DNA of 64,000 nucleotides from JBCBGF01 sp038526915 (GTDB taxonomy: Bacteria; Pseudomonadota; Alphaproteobacteria; Rhodobacterales; Rhodobacteraceae). Under the pieces are notes generated by a model. That model was not told the DNA's origin and ran no database searches. It worked only from the letters and a program-made list of their open reading frames with translations. Below are positions 1-9,527 of the stretch, piece by piece (within the stretch, counting starts at the first letter, position 1; each line of letters begins with the position of its first letter). The stretch covers positions 372,001-436,000 of the forward strand of contig JBCBGF010000001.1 in NCBI GenBank assembly GCA_038526915.1, in the 5' to 3' direction. The position numbers and the translations under genes are program-made.

Positions 1-213
1 CTGGAAGTGTGGCTGTCTGCCAATCCCGATCCGCAACGATCTTCGGACGTGGCCGATGCCGACTGGCTGGCGTTGGGCCAGTTGAAGGGAAATATCGGGG
101 ATCAGAACTATGACATCCCCGCCGGGACGGACCTGTCGGCCTATCAATCCGTTGTCATCTGGTGCGAACAGTTCGGCGTCCTGTTCTCACCCGCCGCGCT
201 GACCACGAATTAG
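1..213 (+). CDS. DM13-domain protein, C-terminal fragment
   Basis: This is the 3' end of a gene that begins before the window; the reading frame is open from base 1 to a TAG stop. The 70 visible residues resemble the end of a DM13 domain, with a YDIPAGTDLSAY segment followed by VVIWCEQFGVLFS. That single conserved cysteine is a DM13 hallmark, and the domain is thought to take part in redox or electron transfer outside the cytoplasm. Signal peptide and N-terminus are not visible. It converges on the EVE-domain gene, and the two stop codons overlap by a few bases. Confidence 0.7.
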   Translation: MEVWLSANPDPQRSSDVADADWLALGQLKGNIGDQNYDIPAGTDLSAYQSVVIWCEQFGVLFSPAALTTN

Positions 214-629
214 GGACTAATCCCGCCCAACTCGCAGATCACCTGCCATTCCTCCGGCGTCACCGGCTGGACCGACAGGCGTGTGTTGTTCACCAGAACC
301 ATGTCAGCAAGACGCGGATCCTCCTTGCACATGGCCAATGTGACGGGTTGGGGCAGGGGGGCGATGGCCTTGATATCGACGCAGTCCCAGCGTTCGTCGT
401 CTGTCGTGCTGTCGGGATGGCTTTCGGCAATCACCTCAACGATCCCCACCACCGCCTTTTCGGACTGCGAGTGATAGAAGAAGCCGCGGTCCCCCACCGA
501 CATCGCCCGCATCATGTTGCGGGCCTGATAGTTGCGAACGCCGTCCCATTCTTCGCCCACATCGCCTTTGGCGACCTGCTGATCCCAGCTCCAGGTTGAG
601 GGTTCGGATTTGAAAAGCCAGTATTTCAT
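210..629 (-). CDS. EVE domain-containing protein
   Basis: A protein of about 139 residues matching the EVE family (thymocyte nuclear protein 1-like), which folds like a PUA/YTH domain and is thought to bind modified nucleic acid bases. Diagnostic segments are the N-terminal MKYWLFKSEP, the WDGVRNYQARN stretch, and GDRGFFYHS. I start it at the ATG that overlaps the stop of the preceding YciI gene (ATGA arrangement), because the conserved family N-terminus begins exactly there; a longer upstream reading would add unrelated residues. It is the last gene of the tsaD-gpsA-YciI-EVE operon. Confidence 0.88.
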   Translation of the reverse strand: MKYWLFKSEPSTWSWDQQVAKGDVGEEWDGVRNYQARNMMRAMSVGDRGFFYHSQSEKAVVGIVEVIAESHPDSTTDDERWDCVDIKAIAPLPQPVTLAMCKEDPRLADMVLVNNTRLSVQPVTPEEWQVICELGGISP

Positions 630-898
630 CCCAAAACCCGGTTCCATTCCGTCAGGCTGACACTGTCGAAAAGCCCCGCCTTTGCGTAGGGATCGTCTGC
701 GGCCCATGCCTCAGCATCGGCCATGCTGTCTACGGACAAGATCAGAAGCGAGCCAGACATCTGGCCGTCGGCATCGAGGAACGGGCCCGCCTGTTCGACG
801 ACCCCGGTTTCCTTGACATAGGCCAAATGCGCCTCGCGATTGGCAAGCCGGGTTTCAAGGGCGCCGGGTTTGTCCCGGGCGATCAGGGCAACACGCAT
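626..898 (-). CDS. YciI family protein
   Basis: A 90-residue single-domain protein of the YciI (YCII-related) family, a ferredoxin-like fold of mostly unknown function. The RxAHLAYV segment near residue 20 with its histidine, the GPFLDADGQMSGS loop, and the AEAWAADDPYAKAGLF segment (with the conserved DP) are family features. One base separates its start from the gpsA stop, and its own stop overlaps the EVE start, so it is almost certainly cotranscribed with tsaD and gpsA. No substrate can be assigned. Confidence 0.85.
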   Translation of the reverse strand: MRVALIARDKPGALETRLANREAHLAYVKETGVVEQAGPFLDADGQMSGSLLILSVDSMADAEAWAADDPYAKAGLFDSVSLTEWNRVLG

Positions 899-899
899 A

Positions 900-1850
900 T
901 CATTCCTCTTTCAACGGGCGCGCAAGCAGCGCGCGTTTTGCATCATCGACACTCATCTGGCCCAAAACGACGGAAGACACCATCTGCGTCAGGGGCATAT
1001 CCAACCCGTCGCGCTTGGCAATGCGGGCCATGGCCTGGGCCGTGGCCACGCCTTCGGTGGTCGCCTTGGGCGGGCTTTCCCCACGCCCAATGGCAAGCCC
1101 GGCGGCGTAGTTGCGCGATTTTTCGGAAGTCGCCGTGAGCAGCAGATCCCCCAGGCCAGACAGGCCGGCCAGCGTCTCGAGCCGCGCACCGCGTAGGCTG
1201 GCGAACCGCCCCATTTCGGCAAAGCCGCGGGTGACGACGGCGGCCCGCGCGCTTTCCCCCAAGCCCGCACCAATGGTCAGGCCCGCGGCCAGGGCGATGA
1301 CGTTTTTCAGCGCACCGCCAAGCTCGGCACCGGTCACATCTGTGGTGGAATAGAGCCGCATTGTCTGGCACGACAGTTGATCTTGCAGGGTTTTGGCCAC
1401 AGTCCGGTCAGCGCATCCAAGGGTTAGCGCCGTGGGCAGGCCATCGGCCAGATCAGCCGCAAAACTTGGGCCCGTCAGGATCGCGGGAACGGATGCCGGG
1501 CACGCCTGTTTGATTAGCGCGGTGGGGCCCAAGCCGCTGTCGAGCTCGATCCCTTTGCAGCAGGCGACCAATGGCTTGCGGTTCAAGGTCTCGATCAGAG
1601 GTGCAAGGGCGTCGCGCAGAATTTGCATCGGCGCGGCGAGGAGGATCACCGACGCATCCCCAAGATCGGCGGCGTTGCCGGTCACATGCAGGGGGGCGGG
1701 TAGGGGGATGCCGGGGAGGTAGCGGGTATTTTCGCGGGTGCGCGCGATTTCACCGACATTCCGCCCGTACAGACAGACAGGCACGCCATCCCGCGCCAGC
1801 GCAATGCCCAGGGCTGTTCCAAAGGCACCAGCGCCCACGATTCCGATCAT
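900..1850 (-). CDS. gpsA: NAD(P)-dependent glycerol-3-phosphate dehydrogenase
   Basis: GpsA reduces dihydroxyacetone phosphate to sn-glycerol 3-phosphate, the backbone precursor for phospholipids, in the cytoplasm. The 316-residue length is slightly short but within the family range. Residues 5-20 form the Rossmann dinucleotide-binding loop (GAGAFGTALG), and residues near 180 contain the catalytic lysine motif GALKNVIALAAG. The STTDVTGAELG and GRGESPP segments are also typical. The start codon overlaps the tsaD stop (ATGA), indicating translational coupling. Identification is firm. Confidence 0.95.
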   Translation of the reverse strand: MIGIVGAGAFGTALGIALARDGVPVCLYGRNVGEIARTRENTRYLPGIPLPAPLHVTGNAADLGDASVILLAAPMQILRDALAPLIETLNRKPLVACCKGIELDSGLGPTALIKQACPASVPAILTGPSFAADLADGLPTALTLGCADRTVAKTLQDQLSCQTMRLYSTTDVTGAELGGALKNVIALAAGLTIGAGLGESARAAVVTRGFAEMGRFASLRGARLETLAGLSGLGDLLLTATSEKSRNYAAGLAIGRGESPPKATTEGVATAQAMARIAKRDGLDMPLTQMVSSVVLGQMSVDDAKRALLARPLKEE

Positions 1851-2941
1851 GCCTTGGCCCCCTTCTTGCCCGATCCCAGCATCGGCGCTTGCTGGGTATC
1901 GAGGGGCCAGCGCGGGCGAGCAGAGAGGCTCATATCATCCCGCCACCCGGCCTCGAGCATCTCCAGCCCGGCATAGGCGATCATCGCCGCATTATCGGTG
2001 CATAGGGTGAGGGGGGGTGCGACGAAATCCATCTCTGTCTCAGAACAGACAGTCTCTAATCCGGCACGAATTGCCCCATTTGCGGCAACCCCACCGGCAA
2101 CGGCAAACGCGCCGCCGGTCTGAGACCGTTCGCGAAACAGAGCGATAGCGCGTCGGGTTTTCTCGACCAGGACATCGCGCACGGCTGCCTGGAAGCTGGC
2201 GCTGAGATCCGCCTGATCTTGCGCCGTCAGACCACCAGCCTCGGCAACGAGCCCGTCGCGCGCGCGCAGAAGGGCGGTCTTCAGGCCCGAGAACGACATG
2301 TTGCACCCCGGTTGATCCAGTAGCGGGCGGGGCAGGGCGAACCGGGCCGGGTCCCCGGTTTTGGCGGCCGCCTCCACACTTGGCCCGCCGGGTTGGCCCA
2401 GCCCGATCACGCGGGCGGTTTTGTCGAACGCCTCGCCCGGGGCATCGTCAATCGTGCCACCGATGCGGGTGAAATGGTCATGGCCATCGACGATCAGGAA
2501 CTGACAGTGACCGCCGGAGACCAAAAGCATCAGATACGGATAGGGCAGGGCGTCGGTCAGCCGTGGCGTCAAAGCGTGGCCTGCGAGGTGGTTCACACCG
2601 ATCAGGGGAAGCCCCCGCGCCAGGGCGATGCCTTTGGCGGCCATGACGCCCGCAACAACCCCGCCGATCAGGCCTGGTCCGGCGGTGACGGCCACGGCGT
2701 CGATCTCATCGAGCGACGTCCGCGCCTGACGAAGCGCTTCCTCAATCACAAGATCAATGCGTTCTGCATGTGCGCGCGCGGCGATTTCGGGGACAACGCC
2801 GCCAAAGGAATGATGCAGGTCCGTCTGCCCGTAGACGATCGAGGAAAGGATCGTAGCGTTCCCCGGCGCACCCCGCAAAACCGCCGCCGCCGTGTCATCG
2901 CAGCTGCTCTCAATGCCCAAAAGGGTGCGGGGTTTGGTCAT
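1847..2941 (-). CDS. tsaD: tRNA N6-threonylcarbamoyladenosine transferase TsaD
   Basis: TsaD is the catalytic subunit of the TsaBDE complex that transfers threonylcarbamoyl to A37 of ANN-decoding tRNAs. The start chosen gives 364 residues beginning MTKPRTLLGIESSCDDTAA, the conserved family N-terminus; the upstream in-frame extension lacks family similarity. The metal-binding HLAGH motif, the PYLMLLVSGGH segment and the GGVAANGAIR motif are present. It is the first gene of a four-gene operon and lies 72 bases from the divergent hemD, an arrangement I know from other Rhodobacteraceae. Confidence 0.96.
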   Translation of the reverse strand: MTKPRTLLGIESSCDDTAAAVLRGAPGNATILSSIVYGQTDLHHSFGGVVPEIAARAHAERIDLVIEEALRQARTSLDEIDAVAVTAGPGLIGGVVAGVMAAKGIALARGLPLIGVNHLAGHALTPRLTDALPYPYLMLLVSGGHCQFLIVDGHDHFTRIGGTIDDAPGEAFDKTARVIGLGQPGGPSVEAAAKTGDPARFALPRPLLDQPGCNMSFSGLKTALLRARDGLVAEAGGLTAQDQADLSASFQAAVRDVLVEKTRRAIALFRERSQTGGAFAVAGGVAANGAIRAGLETVCSETEMDFVAPPLTLCTDNAAMIAYAGLEMLEAGWRDDMSLSARPRWPLDTQQAPMLGSGKKGAKA

Positions 2942-3013
2942 GGTGTTCCTGTTGCGCGGGGCCTTGGCGGCAGGTATCACCGGCACGCTGGTCAGACAAC
3001 TAGACGGGCTGCC

Positions 3014-3724
3014 ATGCCGCCGACCGACCCAATCCTGTTTTTGACCCGGCCACGCGCGGCATCAGAACGGTTTCAGCAGATGTGTGAGGCGCGCGTGGGC
3101 CGCGCGCTGCCCGTCATCATCGCCCCTGTCATTCGGATCGAGCATCTGGCGGACCCGGTCGATCTGTCGGGCTATGAGGCGGTTGTCTTCACGTCGTCGA
3201 ACGCGGTGGCGTCGGCGGGGCAGGGTAGGGGGCGGTTGGCCTATTGCGTGGGTGCCGTGACGGCGGAGGTTGCCAGGACCGCCGGGTTCGACGCGAGGTC
3301 GGCGGATGGGAATGCCGACGATCTCGTTGCCTTGATCCGGCGCGAAGCACCTCGGGGCCGCCTATTGCATCTGCGGGGCGAACATAGCCAAGGGGATGTG
3401 GCGGGCCGACTGACGGCGGCTGGGTTTCCCACGGATGAACGCGTCGTCTACCGCCAAACCCCACAACCCATTCCGCAAACCGTCTGGGCGGATGTGCCCG
3501 ACGGGGCGGAGTTGCTTCTCCCTGTTTTTTCCCCTTTCAGCGCAAAGGCCCTGTCTGCGACGCTGCCAAAAGGGGCTTACGATATAACCGTCATCGCCAT
3601 CAGCCACGCCGCCGCAGAGCATGCGCCTGGCCCCGCGCGCGCGCTGCACGTCGCCCGGCGGCCGGACGGTGCCGCGATGGCAGACGAAGTTGCCGCGCTT
3701 TACGGGCCCCGGGCTGCTTGTTGA
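3014..3724 (+). CDS. hemD: Uroporphyrinogen-III synthase
   Basis: HemD cyclises hydroxymethylbilane to uroporphyrinogen III in tetrapyrrole synthesis. The 236-residue protein begins MPPTDPILFLTRP. It shows the usual two-lobe pattern, with YEAVVFTSSNAVAS near residue 60 and the second-lobe segment VFSPFSAKAL near residue 170. HemD is poorly conserved, so the call rests on this pattern, the length and the neighbouring hemY. A much longer in-frame reading upstream runs through the antisense of tsaD and is rejected. It leads a hemD-mic60-hemY operon and is divergent from tsaD. Confidence 0.85.
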   Translation: MPPTDPILFLTRPRAASERFQQMCEARVGRALPVIIAPVIRIEHLADPVDLSGYEAVVFTSSNAVASAGQGRGRLAYCVGAVTAEVARTAGFDARSADGNADDLVALIRREAPRGRLLHLRGEHSQGDVAGRLTAAGFPTDERVVYRQTPQPIPQTVWADVPDGAELLLPVFSPFSAKALSATLPKGAYDITVIAISHAAAEHAPGPARALHVARRPDGAAMADEVAALYGPRAAC

Positions 3725-3766
3725 CCCACTGGGTGCGGGGTAAGCTGCCGCGGTCTGCGCTGTGCG

Positions 3767-5239
<1,473 letters not shown>

Positions 5240-5249
5240 GGGCGGCGAT

Positions 5250-6824
5250 ATGCTTTGGTCACTTGTGAAGATCGTTCTGTTTATCTGCATTATCGCAGGC
5301 CTCACGCTGGGGGCGGGTCAGCTGATGGACACCGGCGGCGGCGTGCGCGTCGCCATCGGGACACTGGAGTTTAACCTGGGGCCCCTGCAGGCGGTTATTG
5401 CGGCGCTGGTGATCCTGTTTGCCTTCTGGCTGATCCTGAAAATCGCCGGGTTCGGCGTGGCTATCCTGCGGTTTCTCAACGGTGACGAGACCGCGATTTC
5501 CCGCTGGTTCGATCGCAACCGTGAACGCCGTGGCTTCGAAGCGCTGGCCGATGGCCTAATGGCGCTGGCTTCGGGTGAAGGGCGCACGGCCATGTCCAAG
5601 GCCGCCCGTGCCGAACGCTATCTAAAGCGGCCCGAATTGACCAATCTGATCACTGCGCAAGCCGCCGAGATCGCGGGCGACACGAAAAAAGCGCAACAGG
5701 TCTACAAGACCCTTCTGCAGGATGACCGCACCCGCTTTGTGGGCGTGCGTGGCATCATGAAACAGAAGCTTGCGGAAGGGGATACCGACACGGCCATGAA
5801 GCTGGCCGAGAAAGCCTTTGCCCTGAAACCGCGCCACGAGGAAACCCAGGATGTTCTGTTGCGCCTGCAAGCCGACAAGGGCGACTGGAAGGGGGCGCGC
5901 AAGACCCTGAATGCCAAGCTCAAGTACGGGGCCCTGCCCCGGGATGTTCATCGCCGCCGTGACGCCGTTCTGGCCCTGGGCGAGGCGGGCGCGATTGTCG
6001 ATGAGGACGCCAGCATTGAAGCGCGCGAGGCGTCGATCCAGGCCAATCGGATGTCGCCCGATCTGGTCCCCGCCGCGGCGATGGCGGCGCGGGCCTATGT
6101 CAAGCAGGGCAAGCACCGCTATGCCGCACGTGTCATCAAAAAGGCCTGGGCCGCGACACCGCATCCCGATCTTGCGGCCGCCTTTGCCGCCATCGAGCCC
6201 GACGAAAAGCCCGATGAGCGCATCAAGCGGTTCCTTGCGCTGACTAAGAACCATCCCAATCACCCCGAAACCAAGATGCTGCGCGCGGAGCTTTTCATCG
6301 CGGCGGAAAAATACGGCGAGGCCCGCAAAGCGATGGGGACCCTCGCCGAAGACGATCCAACGGCCCGGTCGCTGACCATCATGGCCGCGATCGAGCGGGG
6401 CGAAAGCGCGCCCGACAGCACGGTCAAGGCCTACCTCGCGCGCGCTGTCAACGCGTCGCGCGGGCCACAATGGGTCTGCGACAGCTGCCAGACGACGCCG
6501 GGTGCATGGGCACCAGTCTGCTCCAACTGTGGCGCGTTCGACAGCTTGACCTGGCGTGTGCCCACAGCGGGTGACATGGGCACGGCGCAAGGGGCAGAAA
6601 TGCTGCCCTTGATCGTGGGGCAGAGCGACGATGCAGAGGAACCGGTTGTCGAAGACGTGGCCGAGGACGCGGTGGTTGATGTTGTCGAGGTCACGGATGT
6701 TGAGGTGATCGACGACAAGGCCGCCAAAGACGCGGACGCTCCCCATGTCAACGGGGCTGATACGATGGTCGACGTGCCGCCGGCAAACGGCAGCGACGGG
6801 GCGGCCGATGAGGCGCGCAAATAG
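5250..6824 (+). CDS. hemY: HemY-like TPR membrane protein with C-terminal zinc ribbon
   Basis: A 524-residue member of the proteobacterial HemY family, inner-membrane TPR proteins linked to heme synthesis whose exact role is unsettled. Two hydrophobic segments lie at about 4-26 and 45-72, followed by helical TPR-like repeats over about 100-390. Two CxxC pairs then follow (C410/C413 and C424/C427), a rubredoxin/zinc-ribbon knuckle, and a long acidic tail of about 90 residues. The knuckle recalls LapB/YciM, another membrane-anchored TPR protein that ends in a rubredoxin domain. It begins 10 bases after the mic60 stop, in the same operon. Confidence 0.85.
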   Translation: MLWSLVKIVLFICIIAGLTLGAGQLMDTGGGVRVAIGTLEFNLGPLQAVIAALVILFAFWLILKIAGFGVAILRFLNGDETAISRWFDRNRERRGFEALADGLMALASGEGRTAMSKAARAERYLKRPELTNLITAQAAEIAGDTKKAQQVYKTLLQDDRTRFVGVRGIMKQKLAEGDTDTAMKLAEKAFALKPRHEETQDVLLRLQADKGDWKGARKTLNAKLKYGALPRDVHRRRDAVLALGEAGAIVDEDASIEAREASIQANRMSPDLVPAAAMAARAYVKQGKHRYAARVIKKAWAATPHPDLAAAFAAIEPDEKPDERIKRFLALTKNHPNHPETKMLRAELFIAAEKYGEARKAMGTLAEDDPTARSLTIMAAIERGESAPDSTVKAYLARAVNASRGPQWVCDSCQTTPGAWAPVCSNCGAFDSLTWRVPTAGDMGTAQGAEMLPLIVGQSDDAEEPVVEDVAEDAVVDVVEVTDVEVIDDKAAKDADAPHVNGADTMVDVPPANGSDGAADEARK

Positions 6825-7090
6825 AGTGGTCCGGGCCTAATTGGGGCGGGCCGATTTTGGTGTGGCTATCGGCTGTGATATTCGCGTCCCGCGGCGATTG
6901 ACGTTTCCGTGGTATTGAGTAGAAGCGGGGTCTGGAAGCATGGCGGGCCGATACCGACGGTTTCGCCGCTGTGGCTCAGCTGGTATAGCACGTCATTCGT
7001 AGTTAGCGGGTCCCCGCGAGAATGACTTGTCAAACCAAAGAGTTGAAGGCACAGGAGTAGAACTAGTAGGGCCATAGTAGGGTCCAGGAA
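6825..7090. other. Intergenic region before tRNA-Thr
   Basis: There is no credible coding region here. It contains a 5'-half tRNA-Thr remnant (6965-7001) and leads into the intact tRNA. An antisense reading through both tRNA copies gives an apparent peptide, which is an artefact. Confidence 0.7.
6965..7001 (+). pseudogene. 5' remnant of tRNA-Thr
   Basis: These 37 bases match the first 37 bases of the intact tRNA-Thr at 7091 with two mismatches (tRNA positions 9 and 22), ending just after the CGT anticodon. The downstream half is replaced by unrelated sequence, so no cloverleaf can form. The position-22 change also breaks the D-stem. It is probably a scar from an earlier integration or excision at this locus, or from a partial duplication. 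Confidence 0.85.
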
Positions 7091-7166
7091 GCCGCTGTAG
7101 CTCAGCTGGTAGAGCACGTCATTCGTAATGATGGGGTCGGGGGTTCGAGTCCCTTCAGCGGCACCA
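7091..7166 (+). tRNA. tRNA-Thr (anticodon CGT)
   Basis: The full cloverleaf can be drawn: a GCCGCTG acceptor stem pairing with CAGCGGC, a GCTC/GAGC D-stem, a CGTCA/TGATG anticodon stem around the loop TTCGTAA (anticodon CGT, reading ACG), a GTTCGAG T-loop, and an encoded CCA end. Its 3' end is the attachment site of the island that follows. Confidence 0.97.
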
Positions 7167-7169
7167 CTT
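7151..7169 (+). repeat. attL: island attachment site at tRNA-Thr 3' end
   Basis: These 19 bases, covering the T-stem/acceptor end, the CCA and three bases beyond, are repeated exactly at 17901-17919. This copy completes the intact tRNA. Confidence 0.92.
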
Positions 7170-7279
7170 AAACTCAAAAAAACAATAAAAAACAGTAATT
7201 TAGGCGGATTTATTTCCCTTCAATCCCCCTAGACGTCCCCTTTATGACAGGCAGTCAAAAGGGGAAACCCAAAAAAGAC

Positions 7280-8458
7280 TCAGTTTAGCAACCAGACCGC
7301 CAGCCCAGCGCAGAGCAAGGTGAATACAGAGAAGAAGACAGCGGTGACAGCTACGTCGAGACCTTGCAGCATCCGAAGAACCATGCGCGCTATCCGGTTG
7401 TCCGCGGGGTCAATTCGGTGCGTCATGAACGCCCAGAAAATCGAAAGTAGCGCTGTTATGCCAATAACTTGAAAGGGGTTACCTGCCACATAGGCAGCGA
7501 CCAAAACCACCGACTCTGCAACCTCTAGGTCTTCTGTGCCCGCTAAACGAGCAAAAATCCCGGTTGCAGCAACGAGGCCGAAAGCTGCAAAAAAGAAACT
7601 TCTGATAGTCTCGGTCAAGGACAGGCGCTTCTGGTCGAAGTGTCGGATTTCTTCCCTCGAAACTGAAAGCGACTGCTCCAGCTCGTCAAAATGAAACTCC
7701 TTGGCAGGTGAGTCCTGTCCGCCGTATGCCCTATCAAACGACAGCGCATAGGCGAGTATTCCTGATGCGCGAAACAGAGCCTTTTCGTTCTTAAATCTCT
7801 TGTATCGAATTATTGCCCTAAACAAAGAGTGCTGGGTCTCAGAAATCCACAGCGACTGGTCCTTCGAGATGTCACTCAGTTCCGTAATCGCATCATGTGT
7901 CGGGTGATGGTGCTGATGAACGTGGGCGATATCTTTCAAGAAGAAGAACGACTGATTTGCAACAGTGAGTTCTAGCTCCGGATCAAAGTCCGCCTCTCCT
8001 GCTTGGTTGGAGATGAGTTCTACCCTGCCGGGGCGTTCCAGAATGAACTCAAGAGTGTGAATTGCGGCATCCGCTGCTCCTGCTACCACATCTTCAGCGG
8101 TGTCATAGGACCCAAACCATCGCTTCAGTCTGCCATAGATGTCTTTGTCGTGTATCTCGTGGAGTAGGTGGATTTTCCCGGTGAGACTCTCACCGTCTTG
8201 TGCAATTTCGCCTTCGATGAAGAAGCAAAAACGCCCACTGATGCGAAGGACACGCTTGGCGATGGCCTCTCGAAGTGAGCTGACGGAATACGAGGCTTCT
8301 GCATATGGAAGAAGCACGTCCAACAGGTCGCGCCGCTGCATCATCCAGATTTTTTGACCGGCTACCTTCTTCCACGGCTTAGAAGGGTACGAACCAGTTC
8401 CCAGTGTCGTAAAAGATAGGTGGCCGGTTACCGTGGGGACCCAACCGGCAAACCGCAT
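7280..8458 (-). CDS. Membrane protein of unknown function
   Basis: A 392-residue protein I do not recognise. The first roughly 270 residues look soluble and include a histidine-rich stretch near residue 180 (HVHQHHHPTHD). Three hydrophobic segments lie at about 280-305, 318-345 and 362-390 at the C-terminus, so the soluble part is probably cytoplasmic and anchored by the C-terminal membrane domain. It is the gene nearest attL, with an 11-base gap to the small membrane protein upstream, so the two may be cotranscribed. Base composition is noticeably less GC-rich than the chromosome. Cargo with a defence or sensing role is possible but unsupported. Confidence 0.65.
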   Translation of the reverse strand: MRFAGWVPTVTGHLSFTTLGTGSYPSKPWKKVAGQKIWMMQRRDLLDVLLPYAEASYSVSSLREAIAKRVLRISGRFCFFIEGEIAQDGESLTGKIHLLHEIHDKDIYGRLKRWFGSYDTAEDVVAGAADAAIHTLEFILERPGRVELISNQAGEADFDPELELTVANQSFFFLKDIAHVHQHHHPTHDAITELSDISKDQSLWISETQHSLFRAIIRYKRFKNEKALFRASGILAYALSFDRAYGGQDSPAKEFHFDELEQSLSVSREEIRHFDQKRLSLTETIRSFFFAAFGLVAATGIFARLAGTEDLEVAESVVLVAAYVAGNPFQVIGITALLSIFWAFMTHRIDPADNRIARMVLRMLQGLDVAVTAVFFSVFTLLCAGLAVWLLN

Positions 8459-8468
8459 GTGTCTAAAT

Positions 8469-8777
8469 CTACGCCGTTCGGCGCCCTATAACGTCATCAA
8501 CGGCTTCCGTGCTGAGCCGCCTTTGAGCTTCAAGTTTACCTGAATTCAGGTTCACAGCGATACCGTGGCTTGCGCGCCGATCAGTATCTGCGACACCGGA
8601 TTTTAGACGTCCAGCAAGAGCGACGGATGGGTTCTTAGGTGAAATTCTCTGATTAGCTCTATAAGCATCCTTGCCCGACGTAATCATGCGGATGGTCATT
8701 ATGCCGAAGACCATCGCCATCGCACCGAAGCTAACACCCAAAACCAAGCGCACCGATTCTGTTGCAATTTCAAACAT
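8469..8777 (-). CDS. Small single-pass membrane protein
   Basis: A 102-residue protein starting at an ATG preceded by GGAGG at good spacing; an upstream in-frame start would add 32 residues without a clear ribosome binding site. One membrane segment occupies about residues 8-30 (VRLVLGVSFGAMAMVFGIM), followed by a polar tail of about 70 residues. No family is recognised. It directly precedes the larger membrane protein gene on the same strand. Confidence 0.55.
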   Translation of the reverse strand: MFEIATESVRLVLGVSFGAMAMVFGIMTIRMITSGKDAYRANQRISPKNPSVALAGRLKSGVADTDRRASHGIAVNLNSGKLEAQRRLSTEAVDDVIGRRTA

Positions 8778-8949
8778 GTAGCCTCCACCCCCCAGGCCCA
8801 GTCTCAAGAATCTATGTGGCCGGGAGTTCCCGGCCACGCGCCCACAAAAAACTTCAATGGACATAAATAACATAGTTTAAATTACTAAATTCGTAAAGAG
8901 TCCTACGATTCAATGGCTTCTCAAATTGTTACTAGGCCGGTTCAGCACC

Positions 8950-9423
8950 TCAGTCAGCACTATTTCTGCCTGCCCAGCGTCTTTGTTGAGCTCTTGAAAC
9001 ACGCTTACGGCCTTCGTTCGTTTTAGGGCCGGTCGATAACCCACCATGAAACCTACACCGCCGCTTGCCCGGCTCAGACAACGCCCGGCACGGTGTACCC
9101 TTCCGTGTCTTTGCCCCACAGATGACGCGCTTACCGATGATGCGCTTCAACAGCTTTCGCGTTGAGCCAGTGAAGTTTTCTTCGATGAACTCGATATCGG
9201 ATTTGGGTGATAAGACCCCATGCCGCGCGCGCATGTGTAGAGTTCCGGTATTTCGCCACCCCAGAGCCTTCGCAATTCTTTTCATCGCGTAGGCGAAAGG
9301 GTCAATTTCCGCCTTTGCTTCCCAATACTGAACGGTCTTGTGCGTAACCCCGGCCCGGCGCGCCAACCCACGCTGAGAAAGCCCTGCTTCTATTCGGGCC
9401 TGTTTTAGAAAAGCGCCTGTCAT
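8950..9423 (-). CDS. XRE-type HTH protein fused to HGG-STGP zinc-knuckle domain
   Basis: A 157-residue protein from the ATG; a TTG 12 bases upstream is an alternative start. Residues about 5-55 form an XRE-family helix-turn-helix (LSQRGLARRAGVTHKTVQYWE). The second half has cysteines arranged as C-x7-C and C-x2-HGG (CGAKTRKGTPC ... RCRFHGG) followed by STGPKT. That is a small metal-binding signature I know mainly as a stand-alone domain in phage and mobile-element genes. The fusion suggests a regulator of the island. It is divergent from the large secreted protein gene, 104 bases away, and may control it. Confidence 0.7.
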   Translation of the reverse strand: MTGAFLKQARIEAGLSQRGLARRAGVTHKTVQYWEAKAEIDPFAYAMKRIAKALGWRNTGTLHMRARHGVLSPKSDIEFIEENFTGSTRKLLKRIIGKRVICGAKTRKGTPCRALSEPGKRRCRFHGGLSTGPKTNEGRKRVSRAQQRRWAGRNSAD

Positions 9424-9527
9424 GTTGGGCAGCAAAGTTCACCGTGAAGAGTGCTTGGTCCAAGTCTGCATTGAGGATACACTCAAGGCTTATTCTAGCG
9501 AAGATTCATTTTTTCAGGATTAGTGAT

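Noticed and set aside
2393..3013. N-terminal extension of hemD by about 200 residues
   Set aside because: It is antisense to tsaD, and the HemD family N-terminus begins at 3014.
6866..7177. Minus-strand open frame of 103 residues
   Set aside because: It runs antisense through the tRNA-Thr and its half copy; the peptide repeats a motif that is only the reverse reading of tRNA sequence.
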